Shown: in pieces, positions 50,900 to 58,078 of the stretch
Position numbering within the stretch: the first letter of the stretch is position 1
How the letters are laid out: every line of letters starts with the position of its first letter
Assembly (NCBI RefSeq): GCF_013283785.1
Contig: NZ_JABCPZ010000041.1
Location: 1-58,078, forward strand
Origin: Nonomuraea antri
GTDB taxonomy: Bacteria; Actinomycetota; Actinomycetes; Streptosporangiales; Streptosporangiaceae
Reading direction: 5' to 3'
DNA length: 58,078 nt
Notes under the pieces: generated by a model
What the model was told of the DNA's origin: nothing
The model's database searches: none
What the model saw: the letters and a program-made list of their open reading frames with translations, nothing else
Translations under genes and position numbers: made by a program

Positions 50900-51568
50900 G
50901 TGCGCAAGGTGATCGTTCTTCTGATCGTGCTCGTCTCCCTGCTGCTCGTCGACCGCATCGCGGTGGCGGGCGTCGAGCGTGAGCTGGCGGGCAGGATCGC
51001 CGCCGTCCCCGGGCTCTCCGGCACGCCGACCGTGTCGATCGAGGGCGTCCCGTTCCTCACACAGGCCGTGTCGGGACGTTACCCGGAGGTCCGCTTCCGG
51101 CTCGGCACCTTCAGCCAGGGCGGCGTGCTGGTGGAGAATCTGCAGGGCGCCGCCTACGACGTCCGGGCGCCGCTCGGCGGCGTCCTGCGGGGCCGGGCCG
51201 ACGTCCGGGCCGCCCGGGTGCGCGTCAGCGGCACCCTGTCCAGGGCGACGATCGCCAGGTACGCGCCGAGCGGCGTGCGGATCGGCGGTAACGGGCAGCG
51301 GCTCACGGCGTCGGGCGAGGTGACGATCGGGGCGAACAAGGTGCGGTTCGACGCCGAGATGCGGGTCGAGATCTCGGCGGGGAAGCTCACGCTCAAGGCC
51401 GAGAGGCTGCAGGGCCTGCCCGTGCCGGAGCAGCTCGCGCGGCTGATCTCCTACCCGATCCCGGTCGCCCTGCCGTTCGAGGTGAAGCTGACCGGGGTCA
51501 GGAACCTGCCGGACGGTCTGGAGCTCTCCGCCGAGGCGTTCGACGTGCCGTTTCGCGCCGGGGGCTGA
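50900..51568 (+). CDS. DUF2993 (LmeA-like) phospholipid-binding protein
   Basis: 222 residues, GTG start. An uncleaved or signal-anchor N-terminus (MRKVIVLLIVLVSLLLVDRIAVAG) and a beta-rich DUF2993 domain (VERELAGRIAAVPGLSGTPTVSIEGVPFLTQAVSGRYPEVRF...). Homologues are LmeA-like periplasmic lipid-binding proteins of mycobacteria. Follows the PadR/membrane protein pair by 31 bp. Confidence 0.85.
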   Translation: MRKVIVLLIVLVSLLLVDRIAVAGVERELAGRIAAVPGLSGTPTVSIEGVPFLTQAVSGRYPEVRFRLGTFSQGGVLVENLQGAAYDVRAPLGGVLRGRADVRAARVRVSGTLSRATIARYAPSGVRIGGNGQRLTASGEVTIGANKVRFDAEMRVEISAGKLTLKAERLQGLPVPEQLARLISYPIPVALPFEVKLTGVRNLPDGLELSAEAFDVPFRAGG

Positions 51569-51597
51569 CCCGCCCCGGTCCTGACCCGGGCGGGTCA
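51566..51597. terminator. Bidirectional terminator at a convergent junction
   Basis: TGACCCGCCC (51566-51575) pairs with 51588-51597. It contains the stop codons of both the DUF2993 gene and the convergent hydrolase gene. Confidence 0.6.
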
Positions 51598-52530
51598 CAT
51601 CTTGCTCTCCAGGCTCCCCAGCGGGGCGGGGTCCGCCGCCAGGGCCGAGCGCGCCGCCTGCCAAGCGGGGTCGCCGGGGGTGACGGCGCTGCGCAGGTAG
51701 GCCCAGGTGAGACCCTGGAGCAGGGCGACGCGTTCCGGGCTTTCGTCCGTCGTCTCCGCGACCTCGTGGCCGGGGATGCCGCCGAGCGAGTGCTCGGCCC
51801 CGAACAGCGTGAGCAGGCTCTTGTCCCCCGGGCTGAGCACGTAGGGGTCGGTGAACCAGTCGGGGCCCCGGGTGGAGAGCGCGGAGTCGTCCCGGTCTCC
51901 GGCGACGATGAGGGCCGGGGCGGTCATGGTGTCGAAGGACGGCCGCATGAACGGCAGGTGCTCGGCCGCGAACGGGGTCAGGTCGTCGCCGCGTCCGGGC
52001 AGGGCGAGCAGCACCCCGGCCGTGACCCGCGGGTCGGACAGGTCCTCGCCCGGGATCCCGTCGGCGTCGAGCACGCGCGCGCCCAGCAGCATGCTGACCG
52101 TCTGCGCGCCCCAGGAGTGGCCGGCCACGGCGATGCGGCGGTGGTCGAGCCGTCCGGCCAGGCCCGGCGTGGCGGACTCCAGCAGGTCGAGTCCGTCGAT
52201 GACGCGCTGGACGTCCTCGACGCGGAAGCGCCAGATCCGCGGCGTGCGGGGGTCGTCGGCGGGCAGGGCGAGCGTCCTGGAGTCGAGGTGGGTGGGCTGG
52301 ACGACCGCGAAGCCGTGGGCGGCCCAGAAGTCCGCCAGCGGGGCGTAGCCGTTCATCGACCAGCCGAAGCCGTGCGAGAAGACGATGACGGGCAGGTCGC
52401 CGCCGGTGGCCGGCGCGGACACCCGGACCTGCAGGTCCTCGCCGCGGCCCGGTGCGGGCAGGACGACCGGCTTCGCGGAGACGACCGGCGCGGGGGCGCT
52501 CGTGGGGTGGGTGATGTCGGTTCGGGACAT
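51595..52530 (-). CDS. Alpha/beta hydrolase (dienelactone hydrolase/chlorophyllase-like)
   Basis: 311 residues. Triad parts: nucleophile Ser in VAGHSWGAQT (about 155-163), Asp in IVAGDRDDSA (about 222), His in GAEHSLGG (about 253). Oxyanion segment SHGFGWSMNGYAPLADFWAAHGFAVVQPTHLDSR. There is no signal peptide, so cytoplasmic. Likely esterase/lipase; substrate unknown. Divergent from a TetR regulator with two operators. Confidence 0.88.
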   Translation of the reverse strand: MSRTDITHPTSAPAPVVSAKPVVLPAPGRGEDLQVRVSAPATGGDLPVIVFSHGFGWSMNGYAPLADFWAAHGFAVVQPTHLDSRTLALPADDPRTPRIWRFRVEDVQRVIDGLDLLESATPGLAGRLDHRRIAVAGHSWGAQTVSMLLGARVLDADGIPGEDLSDPRVTAGVLLALPGRGDDLTPFAAEHLPFMRPSFDTMTAPALIVAGDRDDSALSTRGPDWFTDPYVLSPGDKSLLTLFGAEHSLGGIPGHEVAETTDESPERVALLQGLTWAYLRSAVTPGDPAWQAARSALAADPAPLGSLESKM

Positions 52531-52612
52531 GAAGGTGCCCTCGTTTCGGTTGCGTGGTGGGTGGGTGCGTCGTTTGGTCGACGCGCGGCCGCTCTGGCAT
52601 CATGGGCCAAGC

Positions 52613-52651
52613 GGGACCGTGTTCCGTTTTGACGATATGGGACGTTGTCCC
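52613..52651. promoter_or_regulatory. Paired operators between hydrolase and TetR genes
   Basis: GGGAC-CGT-GTTCC (52613-52625) and GGGAC-GTT-GTCCC (52639-52651), 26 bp centre to centre, each followed by GTTT. They lie just upstream of the TetR start and opposite the hydrolase gene. Confidence 0.6.
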
Positions 52652-52687
52652 GTTTAGCAAGTTCGGCAGCGGAGGGAAGGCGGCGCG

Positions 52688-53299
52688 GTGGACGACGGCG
52701 ACGGCGAGATGAGCGGAGACGGCGCGAGCGGAGGCAAGGCGAGCAGGCCCAGGCGGGCCGATGCGCGGCGCAACGAGAAGACCCTGCTGGACGCGGCCGC
52801 CGCGGTCTTCGTCGCCTCCGGCGTGGACGCGCCGATCCGCGACATCGCGGCCAAGGCCGGCGTCGGCACGGCGACGATCTACCGCCACTTCCCCACCAGG
52901 GCGGACCTCATCATCGCCGTCTACCGGCACCAGATCGAGGAATGCGCCGAGGCGGGACCGTCCCTGCTGGCCTCCAGCGCGACCCCCTACGCCGCGCTCG
53001 GGCAGTGGATCAGCCGGTTCGTCGACTTCCTGGTCACCAAGCACGGACTGGCCGCCGTGCTGCGCTCCGACGACGCCGGCTTCGAGGCGCTGCACACCCA
53101 CTTCCTCGACCGGCTGGTGCCCGTCTGCGGCCGGCTGATCGAGGCCGCCGTCGCCGTCGGCGAGATCCGTCCGGGGCTGCAGCCGTACGAGCTCATGCGC
53201 GGTGTCGGCAACCTGTGCATCGGCGCCGAGCACGACCCGCGCTACGACGCGCGCCGCCTGGTGGACCTCCTCATCGCCGGCCTGCGCCGACCCGGCTGA
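52688..53299 (+). CDS. TetR family transcriptional regulator
   Basis: 203 residues, GTG start. HTH: RRNEKTLLDAAAAVFVASGVDAPIRDIAAKAGVGTATIYRHFPTRADLIIAVYRHQIEE (about 28-85). Ligand-binding half of the TetR_C_ 'SCO1712-like' type. Divergent from the alpha/beta hydrolase and likely its repressor. Confidence 0.9.
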   Translation: MDDGDGEMSGDGASGGKASRPRRADARRNEKTLLDAAAAVFVASGVDAPIRDIAAKAGVGTATIYRHFPTRADLIIAVYRHQIEECAEAGPSLLASSATPYAALGQWISRFVDFLVTKHGLAAVLRSDDAGFEALHTHFLDRLVPVCGRLIEAAVAVGEIRPGLQPYELMRGVGNLCIGAEHDPRYDARRLVDLLIAGLRRPG

Positions 53300-53335
53300 G
53301 CGGTCAGGCCGCCCCGGGCGCCGGCGGGCGGGCGC

Positions 53336-54168
53336 TCACGTGTCGGCGGGGCGGGCGCTCGCCTGTCGGCGTGCGGCGAGGCGGTTCCACAGCGACGCGA
53401 CGCCGATCGCGGCCGCTAGGAGCAGCACGCTGCCTGCGACGTCGAGCACGTAGTGGTTCCCGGTGGTGAGCACGACCGCCGTCATGCCCAGCGGGAAGCT
53501 CCACGCGAGCCAGGCCAGACGCGGACGGGTGGCCCGCAGCGCGCACCAGACGGCGTACGCGCACCACAACGACCAGCCCACGTGCATGCTGGGCATCGCG
53601 GAGTACACGTTGTGACCGGACGCCGCCGCCCCCGTGCACCGCCCAGGATGTCGTGCCGGGCGAGGATGTCGACGACGCCCGGCAGCGCGAACCGCGGCGG
53701 CGACATGGGCACCGCCCAGTAGACGGGCAGCACGAGTGCGAGCATCGCGACGAGGGTCCGCCGGACCTTGACGTACACCTCGGCGTGCCGCACGAACATC
53801 CACACCAGCACCCCGAGGATCGCCACGTAGTACAGGCGGTAGTAGTACACCGCGGGCTGGATCAGGGCCGGGTGCTCGGTCAGCCACCGGTTGGCGGGCA
53901 GCGCGAGGTCCAGGTGCAGGACGCGTTCCAGCGACTGCAGGGCCAGCGCGTTGGCGGTGGCGGCCGCGCCGTCCGTGCCGAGGACGGCGTGCAGCCGGGT
54001 GAAGAGGACGAGCACCACCAGCAGGCCGACCGCTTCGGCGAGCACGGCCGGTCGCCCGCCCGTGCTCCGGACCAGCGCGCTCAGCCCGTGCCGTGCAGGA
54101 GGCCGGACCGGCGGGGCCGGGTCTTGGGTGCGGCCCTCTTCCGTGTTCTCCGGTGGCGGACGGTTCAT
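53336..54168 (-). pseudogene. PAP2-family phosphatase/inositol phosphorylceramide synthase-like, frameshifted
   Basis: The minus strand reads MNRPPPENTEEG...DILARHDILGGARG in one frame (from 54168) and continues ASGHNVYSAMPSMHVGWSLWCAYAVWC in another to 53336. One extra G in the G5 run at 53629-53633 restores a protein of about 277 residues with ARGAAASGHNVYSAMPSMH. It would have about six membrane helices and the PAP2 motifs PSMH (C2) and TTGNHYVLDVAGS (C3, H and D). Family members are phosphatases or lipid-headgroup transferases (AUR1-like). Probably intact in life. Confidence 0.75.
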
Positions 54169-54270
54169 GCCTGTCTTTCTGACGGCGGATGTTTCCCTGT
54201 CCGAGGATGCCCGTTCGGGCCATCGGGCATCGCTGACGCGCGCCCGCGTGTCGAATGCCAGGGTCCGGCG

Positions 54271-54741
54271 TCAGCCGGCGCTGCGGAAGGTCTCCGCGTC
54301 GTCGTAGTGCCGCCGGGCCTGCTCGACCTGGCCGAGGTTGGCGGTCGCCCACTCGGTGAGGTGGGCGAACAAGGGGGCGAGGCTGCGGCCGAGCTCGCTG
54401 ATCTCGTACTCGACGCGCGGCGGCACCTCGGGATGGTAGGTGCGGATGACCAGGCCGTCGCGCTCCAGCTGGCGCAGCCGCTGGGTGAGCACCTTGGGGG
54501 TGATGTTCGTGATGCGCCGCTCCAGCTCGACGAACCGCTGACGGCCGAACATGTGCAGCGACCAGAGGATGGGCGTGGTCCACCGGCTGAACACGATGTC
54601 GACGACGGGGGCGATGGGGCAGGCCAGCTCGGGTGCGCTCAGAGCGTCGGCCGCCGGGTGAACGGCGTCGGCCGCCTGGTGATCCGAGTCGGGTGCCGGG
54701 CGAATGACGGCGGCCGCCGGGGGACTCGTCTTGCCTGCCAT
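54271..54741 (-). CDS. HxlR family transcriptional regulator
   Basis: 156 residues. A 35-residue low-complexity N-terminus precedes the HxlR winged helix (CPIAPVVDIVFSRWTTPILWSLHMFGRQRFVELERRITNITPKVLTQRLRQLERDGLVIRTYHPEVPPRVEYEISELGRSL), where the initial Cys (C41) is the likely redox or electrophile sensor. Divergent from the NAD(P)-binding reductase at 54853. Confidence 0.9.
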   Translation of the reverse strand: MAGKTSPPAAAVIRPAPDSDHQAADAVHPAADALSAPELACPIAPVVDIVFSRWTTPILWSLHMFGRQRFVELERRITNITPKVLTQRLRQLERDGLVIRTYHPEVPPRVEYEISELGRSLAPLFAHLTEWATANLGQVEQARRHYDDAETFRSAG

Positions 54742-54776
54742 GCGTCGTGCACCCCTCTGAGGTAGTCACTTTCTTC

Positions 54777-54791
54777 TAGGTACCTACTATA
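54777..54791. promoter_or_regulatory. Palindrome/-10 region between HxlR and reductase
   Basis: The TAGGTACCTA palindrome (54777-54786) overlaps a minus-strand -10 box TATAGT (54791-54786) that would serve the HxlR gene. Probable operator for redox-sensitive control of both divergent genes. Confidence 0.45.
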
Positions 54792-54852
54792 TCGAGGCTG
54801 TTAACGTCTCCCGCATCGCAAGAAGCACTGACGAGGAACACAGGAGTTGATC

Positions 54853-55698
54853 ATGATCGTGGTGACGGGTGCGACCGGAAACGTGGGACGTTCGCTGGTA
54901 CAGGCCATCGCCGAAACCGGGGCAGAAGTGACGGCGGTGTCGCGTGGCCTTGCCCCGGTGGACCTGCCGGCCGGGGCCAGGCACGTGCGGGCCGACCTGG
55001 CCGAGCCGGAGACGTTGCGGCCCGCCTTCGCCGGCGGCGAGACGTTGTTCCTGCACGACGGCGGCGCCGGCGGTCACGGGCTCGACCAGGAGGCGATCCT
55101 GGACGTGGCCGGGTCCTCCGGGATCCGCCGGGTGGTGCTGCTCTCCTCGCAGGGTGTGACGACCAGGCCGGAATCGGCTTCGCACGGCGGCGTCATGCGG
55201 GCGCTCGAGGAGTCGGTGCGCGCCTCGGGCCTGGCCTGGACGATCCTGCGGCCCGGCGGATTCGCGTCCAACGCCTTCGCCTGGGCGCAGTCGGTGCGGG
55301 CCGAGCGGACCGTCGCCGCGCCGTTCGGCGACGTCGGCCTACCGGTGATCGACCCGGCGGACATCGCTGAGGTCGCGGCCGCGGCCCTGCTCAAGGACGA
55401 GCACGCGGGCCACGTCTACGAACTGACCGGGCCGGCCGTCGTCACACCCCGGCAGCAGGCCGCGGCCATCGGCGCCGCGCTCGGCGAGCCGGTGCGGTTC
55501 GTGGAGCTGACCCGGGCCGAGGCGCACGCGCGGATGGCCGCGTTCATGCCGGAGCCGGTCGTGGCGACCACGCTGGCCGTGCTCGGCGAGCCCACGGCGG
55601 CCGAGCTGCGGCTCAGCCCGGACGTCGAGCGGGTCCTCGGGCGCGCGGCCCGGACGTTCTCCGACTGGGCCCGCCGCAACGTCGAAGCCTTCCGCTGA
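54853..55698 (+). CDS. NAD(P)H-binding reductase, NmrA/SDR-a5 type
   Basis: 281 residues, start ATG 54853 behind CAGGAG. VVTGATGNVGRSLVQAIAETGAEVTAVSR, VVLLSSQGVTTRPES, WTILRPGGFASNAFAWAQSVRAE and DIAEVAAAALLKDEHAGHVYELTGP align in order with the paralogue at 23949 (LRPGTFAGNALAWAW; DLAEAAAAVL). Likely quinone or azo reductase-like. Regulated by the divergent HxlR. Confidence 0.88.
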   Translation: MIVVTGATGNVGRSLVQAIAETGAEVTAVSRGLAPVDLPAGARHVRADLAEPETLRPAFAGGETLFLHDGGAGGHGLDQEAILDVAGSSGIRRVVLLSSQGVTTRPESASHGGVMRALEESVRASGLAWTILRPGGFASNAFAWAQSVRAERTVAAPFGDVGLPVIDPADIAEVAAAALLKDEHAGHVYELTGPAVVTPRQQAAAIGAALGEPVRFVELTRAEAHARMAAFMPEPVVATTLAVLGEPTAAELRLSPDVERVLGRAARTFSDWARRNVEAFR

Positions 55699-55704
55699 AC
55701 CGCC

Positions 55705-55764
55705 CGCCGTTCCCGGGGACGCCGCTCTCGATGACGCCGTTCCCGGGGACGCCGTATTCGAGGC
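55705..55764. repeat. 30-bp direct repeat
   Basis: A stretch with CCGTTCCCGGGGACGCCG occurs at 55707 and again at 55737 (30-bp period), with diverged spacers. Non-coding, just after the reductase gene. Confidence 0.5.
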
Positions 55765-55858
55765 CGGCGTCTCAGGGGGCGCCGCCGGCGTCGTCCCAGG
55801 TCCGGGCGGGAATCTCGCGATGACGTCGGCGGCGAGGGCCGGGGGTTGTGGTGGCGGT

Positions 55859-55889
55859 GATGGCCGGGCCTGTGGCGGGCCCGGCCATC
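55859..55889. terminator. Hairpin between convergent genes
   Basis: GATGGCCGGGCC (55859-55870) pairs perfectly with 55878-55889 across a 7-base loop. It separates the reductase gene from the convergent oxidase gene and is a likely terminator for both. Confidence 0.6.
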
Positions 55890-55971
55890 GGCGGTTCGGC
55901 GTCCGGGCATGACACGCGGCGTCCCTCCCTGCGCCCGCGGCCCCGCCGACGGAGCGTCCGTGAGGTCGTGC

Positions 55972-57312
55972 CTAGTGCGGGCGGATGTTGTGGTTGCCGG
56001 CGAACAGGTTGTCCGGGTCGTAGTGGCGCTTCGCCTTCGCTAGCCGCTCGTACGTCCGCGCCGGATACACCGCGGCCACCTCCTCCTCCCCCGCCGACGC
56101 GAGGAAGTTGGCGTACGCGCCGCCGACGTGCGGCGCGAGCCTCGACCAGAGCGCGTCCAGGCCGGGACGGGCGGCCTCGACGACCGGCGGCGGCCCCGCG
56201 ACGGTCGTCACGAACATCAGCTCGGCCTGGCGGTGCGCGTAGGCGGTGGCGTCGGCGGGAACCTGGGACACCGCGCCGCCGACCGCGCGCACGACGATGA
56301 ACGGCGACCGCTCCCCCGCCCCGGTCTCGGCCAGGATCCGCAGGACCTCGGGCACCGAACGCTCGTCGACGAACCCGCTCCTGGTGACCAGCCGGATGCC
56401 CGGCGGCGGGACGGCGCCCTCCGCGAGCGTGTCGGCGTACGGCTTGAGCGCGACGTCGTCGGCGATCACCGTGCCGAGCCGCCGGATCGGGTCGATGGCG
56501 CGCGCCGCCTGCTCGGGATCGTCGCCGTCGAAGGCGACCCGCACCTCCACCGGCGCCTGCGGCCCGCCCGCGAAGGGGTTGGCGAACTCGACGAGCGAGG
56601 TGAGCTCGGCGGGCGCGGTACGCAGGTACCGGGCCCACCCCTCCAGTACGGTGGCCGCCTCCGCCGCGGGGAAGGCGATCCTGCCGAAGAAGACGTCCGT
56701 GGTCGGGTGGGCCGCGAACTCGAAGGCGGTCACGATCCCGAAGTTGCCGCCGCCACCGCGGATCGCCCAGAGCAGCTCCGCGTCGTCCGTCTCGCTCGCC
56801 CGCACGACCTCGCCGCCGGCCGTGACGACCTCCGCGGCGACCAGGTTGTCCAGCGCGAGTCCGTACTTCCTGACCTTCCAGCCGATGCCGCCGGACAACG
56901 TCAGTCCGCCGACGCCGACGCTCCTGGTGTCGCCGGAGGAGATGGCCAGGCCGTGCGGGGCCAGGGCGTCGGCGACGCGGCCCCAGGTGGCGCCGCCGCC
57001 GATGCGTACCAGGTGGCGGTCCTTGTCGACGACCTCGACGTCCGCCAGCCGGCCGAGGTCGATCACGACGCCGCCGTCGTTGGTGCCGAAGCCCGCGAAG
57101 CTGTGGCCGCCGCCGCGCACGGACAGTGCGAGCCCCGCGGCGGCGGCGAAGCGCACGCCCGCCCGGACGTCCGCGACGCTCGCCGGCCGCAGCACGTACG
57201 CCGGGCTGCCCGGCACCAGCAGCGAGCGGGCGGCCGCGGCGTAGTCGTCCGCGCCGGGTTCGATGATGTCGCCGGCGAAGTCGCGGCGCAGGAGGTCCAG
57301 CTCTGAAGTCAT
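55972..57312 (-). CDS. FAD-linked oxidase, berberine bridge enzyme-like
   Basis: 446 residues from ATG 57312. FAD-binding PCMH half: RPASVADVRAGVRFAAAAGLALSVRGGGHSFAGFGTNDGGVVIDLGRL with the GGGHS histidine, expected to be the 8-alpha flavin attachment site. SGDTRSVGVGGLTLSGGIG follows; the second covalent Cys seen in bicovalent BBE enzymes is not at this place. C-terminus ends with YDPDNLFAGNHNIRPH, typical of the family. Oxidises an alcohol, sugar or alkaloid-like substrate. 38 bp after the AhpD gene in the same operon. Confidence 0.88.
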   Translation of the reverse strand: MTSELDLLRRDFAGDIIEPGADDYAAAARSLLVPGSPAYVLRPASVADVRAGVRFAAAAGLALSVRGGGHSFAGFGTNDGGVVIDLGRLADVEVVDKDRHLVRIGGGATWGRVADALAPHGLAISSGDTRSVGVGGLTLSGGIGWKVRKYGLALDNLVAAEVVTAGGEVVRASETDDAELLWAIRGGGGNFGIVTAFEFAAHPTTDVFFGRIAFPAAEAATVLEGWARYLRTAPAELTSLVEFANPFAGGPQAPVEVRVAFDGDDPEQAARAIDPIRRLGTVIADDVALKPYADTLAEGAVPPPGIRLVTRSGFVDERSVPEVLRILAETGAGERSPFIVVRAVGGAVSQVPADATAYAHRQAELMFVTTVAGPPPVVEAARPGLDALWSRLAPHVGGAYANFLASAGEEEVAAVYPARTYERLAKAKRHYDPDNLFAGNHNIRPH

Positions 57313-57350
57313 GAGTTTCCTTCCAAAAAACGGTGCAGGGGTAGAAGAGG

Positions 57351-57827
57351 TCAGCCGGCGAACTGGCCGGGCTGGTAGGAGCCGCCCGGGTTGCGCACGA
57401 TCACGTTCATCCGGTTGCTCGCGTTGATCATGGCGATCAGGGAGACCAGCGCGACGATCTGGTCGTCGTCGTAGTGCTCGCGCACCTGCTCCCACGTACG
57501 GTCGGACACGCCCGCGCCGGCGTCGGCGAGCCGGGTGCCCTCCTCGGCGAGCGCCAGCGCGGCCCGCTCGGCCGCGGTGAACACGGTGGACTCGCGCCAG
57601 GCGGCCACCAGGTGCAGCCGCACCGCGCTCTCGCCACCGGCCGTGGCGTCCTTGGTGTGGTAGTCGACGCAGAATCCGCAGCCGTTGATCTGACTGGCCC
57701 GCAGCATCACCAGATCCTGCGTGACCTTGGGCAGCGCCGACTGCGCGATGGCCAGGCTCACGTTGTACATGCGCTTGGCGATCGTGGCGCCGAGCGCGTT
57801 GGCCATGACGTCCATCCGGCGTTCCAT
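57351..57827 (-). CDS. Carboxymuconolactone decarboxylase/AhpD-like protein
   Basis: 158 residues, start ATG 57827 with GAGGAG 7 bases upstream. The segment VMLRASQINGCGFCVDYHTKDATAGGESAVRLHLVAAWRES contains the redox-active CxxC (CGFC) of alkylhydroperoxidase-like proteins. This is the 'carboxymuconolactone decarboxylase' type of the COE group that often accompanies ECF41 sigma factors. First gene of an operon with the FAD oxidase. Confidence 0.92.
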   Translation of the reverse strand: MERRMDVMANALGATIAKRMYNVSLAIAQSALPKVTQDLVMLRASQINGCGFCVDYHTKDATAGGESAVRLHLVAAWRESTVFTAAERAALALAEEGTRLADAGAGVSDRTWEQVREHYDDDQIVALVSLIAMINASNRMNVIVRNPGGSYQPGQFAG

Positions 57828-57887
57828 GATGTGCTCCTCATTCGGGGGGCGCCGCGTGCGTCGGTGCCGCGGCGTCCTGACGAGCAA

Positions 57888-57979
57888 GAGATCCCGGCGG
57901 GACGATCCCCGTGACAGCGCGACGATGTGAGGTGTGTCACCACCCACGGATGTCACGGAGCGGCGCGGACCGGGATCTC
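57888..57979. promoter_or_regulatory. Mirrored ECF41-like promoters
   Basis: On the plus strand TGTCACG (57951-57957), 16 bp, then GATC (57974-57977). On the minus strand the same, TGTCACG (57916-57910), 16 bp, then GATC (57893-57890). Both end in the identical CCGGGATCTC. They point outward, to the AhpD gene (minus) and to the gene starting at 58021 (plus). A third TGTCAC is at 57935. The -35 box matches the ECF41 consensus in six of seven bases; the -10 box differs from CGTC. Confidence 0.6.
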
Positions 57980-58020
57980 ATGCACAGCAGGGTCCGGAAC
58001 GAACAGGCGGGGTACCAGGA

Positions 58021-58078
58021 ATGAGCGAACACAGCGAGACACCGGCGGACGCGGCGGCCCCGGGGGCGGGGCCGGGAG
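58021..58078 (+). CDS. Start of an unidentified gene, truncated by the window end
   Basis: ATG 58021 opens a frame (MSEHSETPADAAAPGAGPG) that runs off the window, with CCAGGA before the start. The polar alanine/proline-rich start resembles N-termini of actinobacterial sigma factors and regulators, but no domain is visible. The mirrored ECF-like promoter and the AhpD neighbour suggest an ECF41 sigma factor; this is inference from context only. Confidence 0.4.
   Translation, partial: MSEHSETPADAAAPGAGPG

Noticed and set aside
53653..54765. Plus-strand open frame antisense to PAP2 and HxlR
   Set aside because: It is rich in H, D and G with no motif; the minus strand has clear PAP2 and HxlR sequences.
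1..58078. tRNA, rRNA or riboswitch genes
   Set aside because: I saw no cloverleaf arms with TTCGA-type T-loops, and no T-box, cobalamin or SAM-like leader. A trained search could still find one.
1..58078. Secondary-metabolite gene cluster
   Set aside because: There is no PKS, NRPS, terpene or RiPP core gene. The BBE oxidase, trpBA and VOC proteins alone do not make a cluster.

Overview
The window is about 72% GC, with strong G/C third-position bias in the coding frames, NgcEFG-type transporter genes, Tat/lipoprotein signals, LuxR-type LAL regulators and several rare TTA codons. This points to a mycelial actinobacterium, most likely Streptosporangiales (Nonomuraea/Streptosporangium-like). The genus is an inference. 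The genes are typical of a chromosome arm: many small regulator-plus-enzyme modules, some decayed genes, and no rRNA, tRNA, IS element, CRISPR array or large biosynthetic cluster that I can see.

Layout. 0.1-2.5 kb: a two-component pair and a broken membrane-protein gene. 2.8-4.3 kb: an NhaC-type antiporter. 4.6-9.1 kb (minus strand): a conflict-type module, Trypco1 protein followed by a trypsin-NTPase-WD40 protein that is split by one frameshift. 9.4-10.5 kb: a fused, decayed response-regulator/histidine-kinase remnant. 10.6-18.2 kb: a secreted cysteine-rich protein, acetyltransferase, VOC protein, PPOX protein, GH15 glucoamylase/trehalase-like enzyme, a secreted FnIII-CBM2 protein, a WYL regulator and RidA. 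18.2-23.2 kb: a LAL regulator divergent from an operon of an M24-like pseudo-peptidase, DUF6223 and SDR. 23.3-24.8 kb: MarR divergent from an NAD(P)-binding reductase. 24.9-29.6 kb: hypothetical, pentapeptide-repeat and HEAT-repeat proteins and an orphan histidine kinase. 29.7-37.2 kb: an amino-sugar locus (GH4 glycosidase, BadF-type kinase, NgcEFG-type ABC importer, ROK repressor, PIG-L deacetylase). 37.3-46 kb: VOC, DUF418, CGNR/RidA/MFS, TetR/imine-reductase-like/GNAT, and epimerase plus an ECF41 sigma factor. 45.9-48.7 kb: a stand-alone trpB-trpA-gntR operon. 48.8-58.1 kb: lipoprotein, PadR/membrane protein/DUF2993, alpha/beta hydrolase/TetR, a frameshifted PAP2 gene, HxlR/NAD(P)-reductase, BBE-type oxidase, an AhpD-like protein and the first codons of a divergent gene.

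How it works together. The best-integrated piece is the 29.7-37.2 kb locus. It reads as an ABC-and-kinase counterpart of the enterobacterial chitobiose (chb) pathway: import, phosphorylation, deacetylation, then GH4 cleavage. Two promoter blocks match or resemble the ECF41 consensus: an exact match ahead of the epimerase-sigma operon, and a mirrored pair at the right edge that suggests a second ECF41 system starting at 58021. Many divergent regulator/enzyme pairs carry visible dyad operators.

Caution. Several reading-frame breaks (membrane protein, trypsin-WD40, PAP2, histidine-kinase remnant) are each repaired by adding one base to a short G or C run. The assembly may therefore under-call GC homopolymers, and these genes may be intact in the organism. 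The receiver and HTH losses in the 9.4-10.5 kb remnant cannot be explained that way.
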